From positions 1 to 7,125 of the forward strand of contig JAKPQU010000123.1 of assembly GCA_029555925.1 (NCBI GenBank): a DNA stretch of 7,125 nt. The letters run 5' to 3'. Positions 5,922 to 7,125 of this stretch are shown here, piece by piece; the first letter of the stretch is position 1, and the number at the start of each line of letters is the position of its first letter. Under the pieces are notes generated by a model, which worked only from the letters and a program-made list of their open reading frames with translations, searched no databases and was not told the DNA's origin. The DNA is from Bacillota bacterium (GTDB taxonomy: Bacteria > Eremiobacterota > SpSt-956 > JAKJGF01). The position numbers and the translations under genes are program-made.

Positions 5922-5950
5922 ACTTGATCAGGTTTTATAGCTGATCAAGT
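5922..5950 (+). promoter_or_regulatory. 10-9-10 inverted repeat between Shine-Dalgarno and dnaK ATG
   Basis: ACTTGATCAG (5922-5931) and CTGATCAAGT (5941-5950) are perfect reverse complements around a nine-base loop (GTTTTATAG). The geometry resembles CIRCE (9-9-9), but the arm sequence is unlike its TTAGCACTC. The outer CTTGA/TCAAG ends recall the HspR HAIR half-sites but are six bases further apart. It could act as an RNA hairpin that sets ribosome-site spacing or as a repressor operator overlapping the start region; the sequence alone cannot separate these. Confidence 0.85.
5924..5944 (+). CDS. Possible six-codon leader ORF (MIRFYS)
   Basis: A TTG at 5924, five bases after the GGAGG core, opens a six-codon frame ending at TGA 5942-5944, 12 bases before the dnaK ATG and in the same frame. 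It occupies most of the inverted repeat, so its translation would melt the hairpin. The only support is its position relative to the strong Shine-Dalgarno; a TTG start and six codons are weak evidence. Confidence 0.25.
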   Translation: MIRFYS

Positions 5951-5956
5951 AATCAA

Positions 5957-7125
5957 ATGTCCAGAGTAGTTGGTATTGATTTAGGTACAACAAATTCGGT
6001 AATAGCTGTTATGGAAGCAGGTAAGCCTGTTGTCATAGCAAATGCCGAAGGAAGTCGTCTCACTCCGTCAGTTGTGGGATTCTCCAAATCAGGAGAAAGA
6101 CTTGTAGGACAGTTAGCCAAAAGGCAATCTGTTCTTAATCCGGATAAGACTGTATCTTCTATTAAAAGAAAGATGGGAACAAAAGAAAAGGTAACTATAG
6201 ATGGCAAAGACTATACGCCACAGGAAATATCTGCTATGATTTTGCGCAAAATGGTAGATGATGCCAGTTCATATCTTGGTGAAAAGATCACCAAAGCAGT
6301 AATCACAGTTCCTGCTTATTTTGATGACTCACAGCGTCAGGCAACTAAAGATGCAGGGAAGATTGCAGGCCTTGAAGTTCTGAGAATAATAAACGAGCCT
6401 ACTGCTGCATCACTTGCATACGGGCTTGATAAAAAGAAATCAGAAACAATACTGGTATGGGATCTCGGCGGAGGAACCTTTGATGTTTCCATTCTGGAAG
6501 TAGGAGAAGGACTTTTTGAAGTTAAATCCACAAGCGGTGATACACATCTCGGCGGTGATGACTATGACATGAGGGTAGTCGAATATCTTGCAAAAGAATT
6601 TAAAAAGGATCAGGGAATAGATTTGAAGCTGGATAAACAGGCACTGCAGAGACTTACTGAGGCTTCAGAAAAAGCTAAATGTGAATTATCTTCTATGTTC
6701 GAGACTATTATCAGTTTGCCTTTTATTACGGCAGACCAGTCAGGGCCAAAGCATCTGGAAATGAAGCTTACAAGAGCAAAATTTGAAGAACTTACTGCAG
6801 ATCTGACTGAAAGAACCATAGTTTCTTTCCGTCAGGCTCTGGGAGATGCAGGCATATCGGAAAAAGACATAGATGAATTAATACTTGTAGGTGGTTCTAC
6901 CCGTATGCCCTGTATAGATGAACTTGTCAGAAGGCTTACAGGAAAAGAACCAAATAAAGGAGTCAACCCTGACGAGGTAGTTGCAATAGGAGCAGCTATT
7001 CAGGCAGGTGTTCTCGCAGGAGAAGTTAAAGATGTAGTGCTCCTGGATGTTACACCTCTTACTCTTGGTATAGAAACCCTTGGCGGTGTATGCACTCCTC
7101 TTATAAAGAGAAATACTACAATACC
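5957..7125 (+). CDS. dnaK: Chaperone DnaK (Hsp70), 3' end beyond window
   Basis: DnaK is an ATP-driven cytoplasmic chaperone that holds and releases unfolded polypeptides with DnaJ and GrpE. The first 389 residues are present: the whole nucleotide-binding domain, the interdomain linker and the beginning of the substrate-binding beta domain. Visible landmarks are phosphate-1 IDLGTTNS (7-14), [14 protein letters not shown], phosphate-2 DLGGGT (169-174), adenosine motif VGGSTRMP (311-318) and linker DVVLLD (359-364) leading into [10 protein letters not shown]. Between IKRKMG and YTPQEIS it lacks the roughly 25-residue insertion of proteobacterial DnaKs. Trp168 precedes the DLGGGT motif where Phe or Tyr is usual. 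ATG 5957 is the only sensible start: the protein begins [10 protein letters not shown], and an in-frame TGA lies at 5942-5944. hrcA and grpE, often just upstream, are absent; dnaK heads its own transcript with a complex leader. Confidence 0.98.
   Translation, partial: MSRVVGIDLGTTNSVIAVMEAGKPVVIANAEGSRLTPSVVGFSKSGERLVGQLAKRQSVLNPDKTVSSIKRKMGTKEKVTIDGKDYTPQEISAMILRKMVDDASSYLGEKITKAVITVPAYFDDSQRQATKDAGKIAGLEVLRIINEPTAASLAYGLDKKKSETILVWDLGGGTFDVSILEVGEGLFEVKSTSGDTHLGGDDYDMRVVEYLAKEFKKDQGIDLKLDKQALQRLTEASEKAKCELSSMFETIISLPFITADQSGPKHLEMKLTRAKFEELTADLTERTIVSFRQALGDAGISEKDIDELILVGGSTRMPCIDELVRRLTGKEPNKGVNPDEVVAIGAAIQAGVLAGEVKDVVLLDVTPLTLGIETLGGVCTPLIKRNTTI

Larger units (their letters stand above)
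5375..5956. other. Long repeat-rich intergenic region between trxA and dnaK
   Basis: These 582 bases contain no credible gene. From left to right they hold a CAGTCAG heptamer array (5405-5425), a possible plus-strand promoter (5447-5476), two GTTACGC/GTCACGC arrays, a 98-bp imperfect inverted repeat (5561-5658), a CTGATAG array (5671-5691), the dnaK promoter (5741-5769) and a roughly 180-base dnaK leader. The central GTTACGC blocks are GC-rich against an AT-rich background. No convincing leftward promoter for trxA was found; a TTGTAA plus TATAGT pair on the minus strand near 5510-5540 has poor spacing. Confidence 0.6.

Noticed and set aside
5922..5950. CIRCE element for HrcA
   Set aside because: The nine-base spacer fits, but the arms (ACTTGATCAG) bear no resemblance to TTAGCACTC/GAGTGCTAA.

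Overview
The window is AT-rich bacterial DNA with four protein genes. Two are unmistakable: a thioredoxin and the 5' two-thirds of dnaK, which runs off the right edge. The other two encode large envelope-type proteins that I cannot name. The lineage is unclear. The DnaK lacks the insertion of roughly 25 residues that proteobacterial DnaKs carry near residues 75-100, so it is of the short form seen in Firmicutes, Actinobacteria and some deep-branching phyla. The leader peptides, proline/threonine linker and Ig-like exported domains do not settle the cell-envelope type. An uncultured, low-GC lineage outside Proteobacteria is my best reading.

Layout: 1-215 holds no gene and ends in heptanucleotide repeats. 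A leftward gene (1997 to 216) encodes an anchored or secreted multidomain protein. An AT-only divergent intergenic region (1998-2294) contains a perfect 18-bp palindrome. A rightward gene (2295-4964) encodes a protein with a signal peptide, a TPR, a transmembrane helix, a divergent FHA-like domain and a very long charged tail with in-frame tandem repeats. A compact convergent gap (4965-5050) carries two inverted arrays of the same heptamer that together form a bidirectional-terminator-like hairpin. Thioredoxin reads leftward (5374 to 5051). A 582-base intergenic region (5375-5956) holds four more heptamer arrays, a 98-bp imperfect inverted repeat, a perfect TTGACA-N17-TATAAT promoter and an elaborate dnaK leader. 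dnaK starts at 5957.

The most interesting feature is the dnaK translation-initiation region. An 11-base, near-maximal Shine-Dalgarno lies 35 bases upstream of the ATG, and a perfect 10-9-10 inverted repeat fills almost all of that gap. Folding the hairpin leaves six bases between hairpin and ATG, restoring normal spacing. The same element could be a DNA operator, because its TTGATCA core recurs just upstream of the -35 box, or it could cover a six-codon leader ORF started by the same Shine-Dalgarno. It matches neither the CIRCE nor the HAIR heat-shock operator. The two known genes serve protein quality control (disulfide reduction and Hsp70 folding) and are divergently arranged. The two large proteins are also divergently arranged and may share a regulatory region, but nothing in the sequence proves a shared function.
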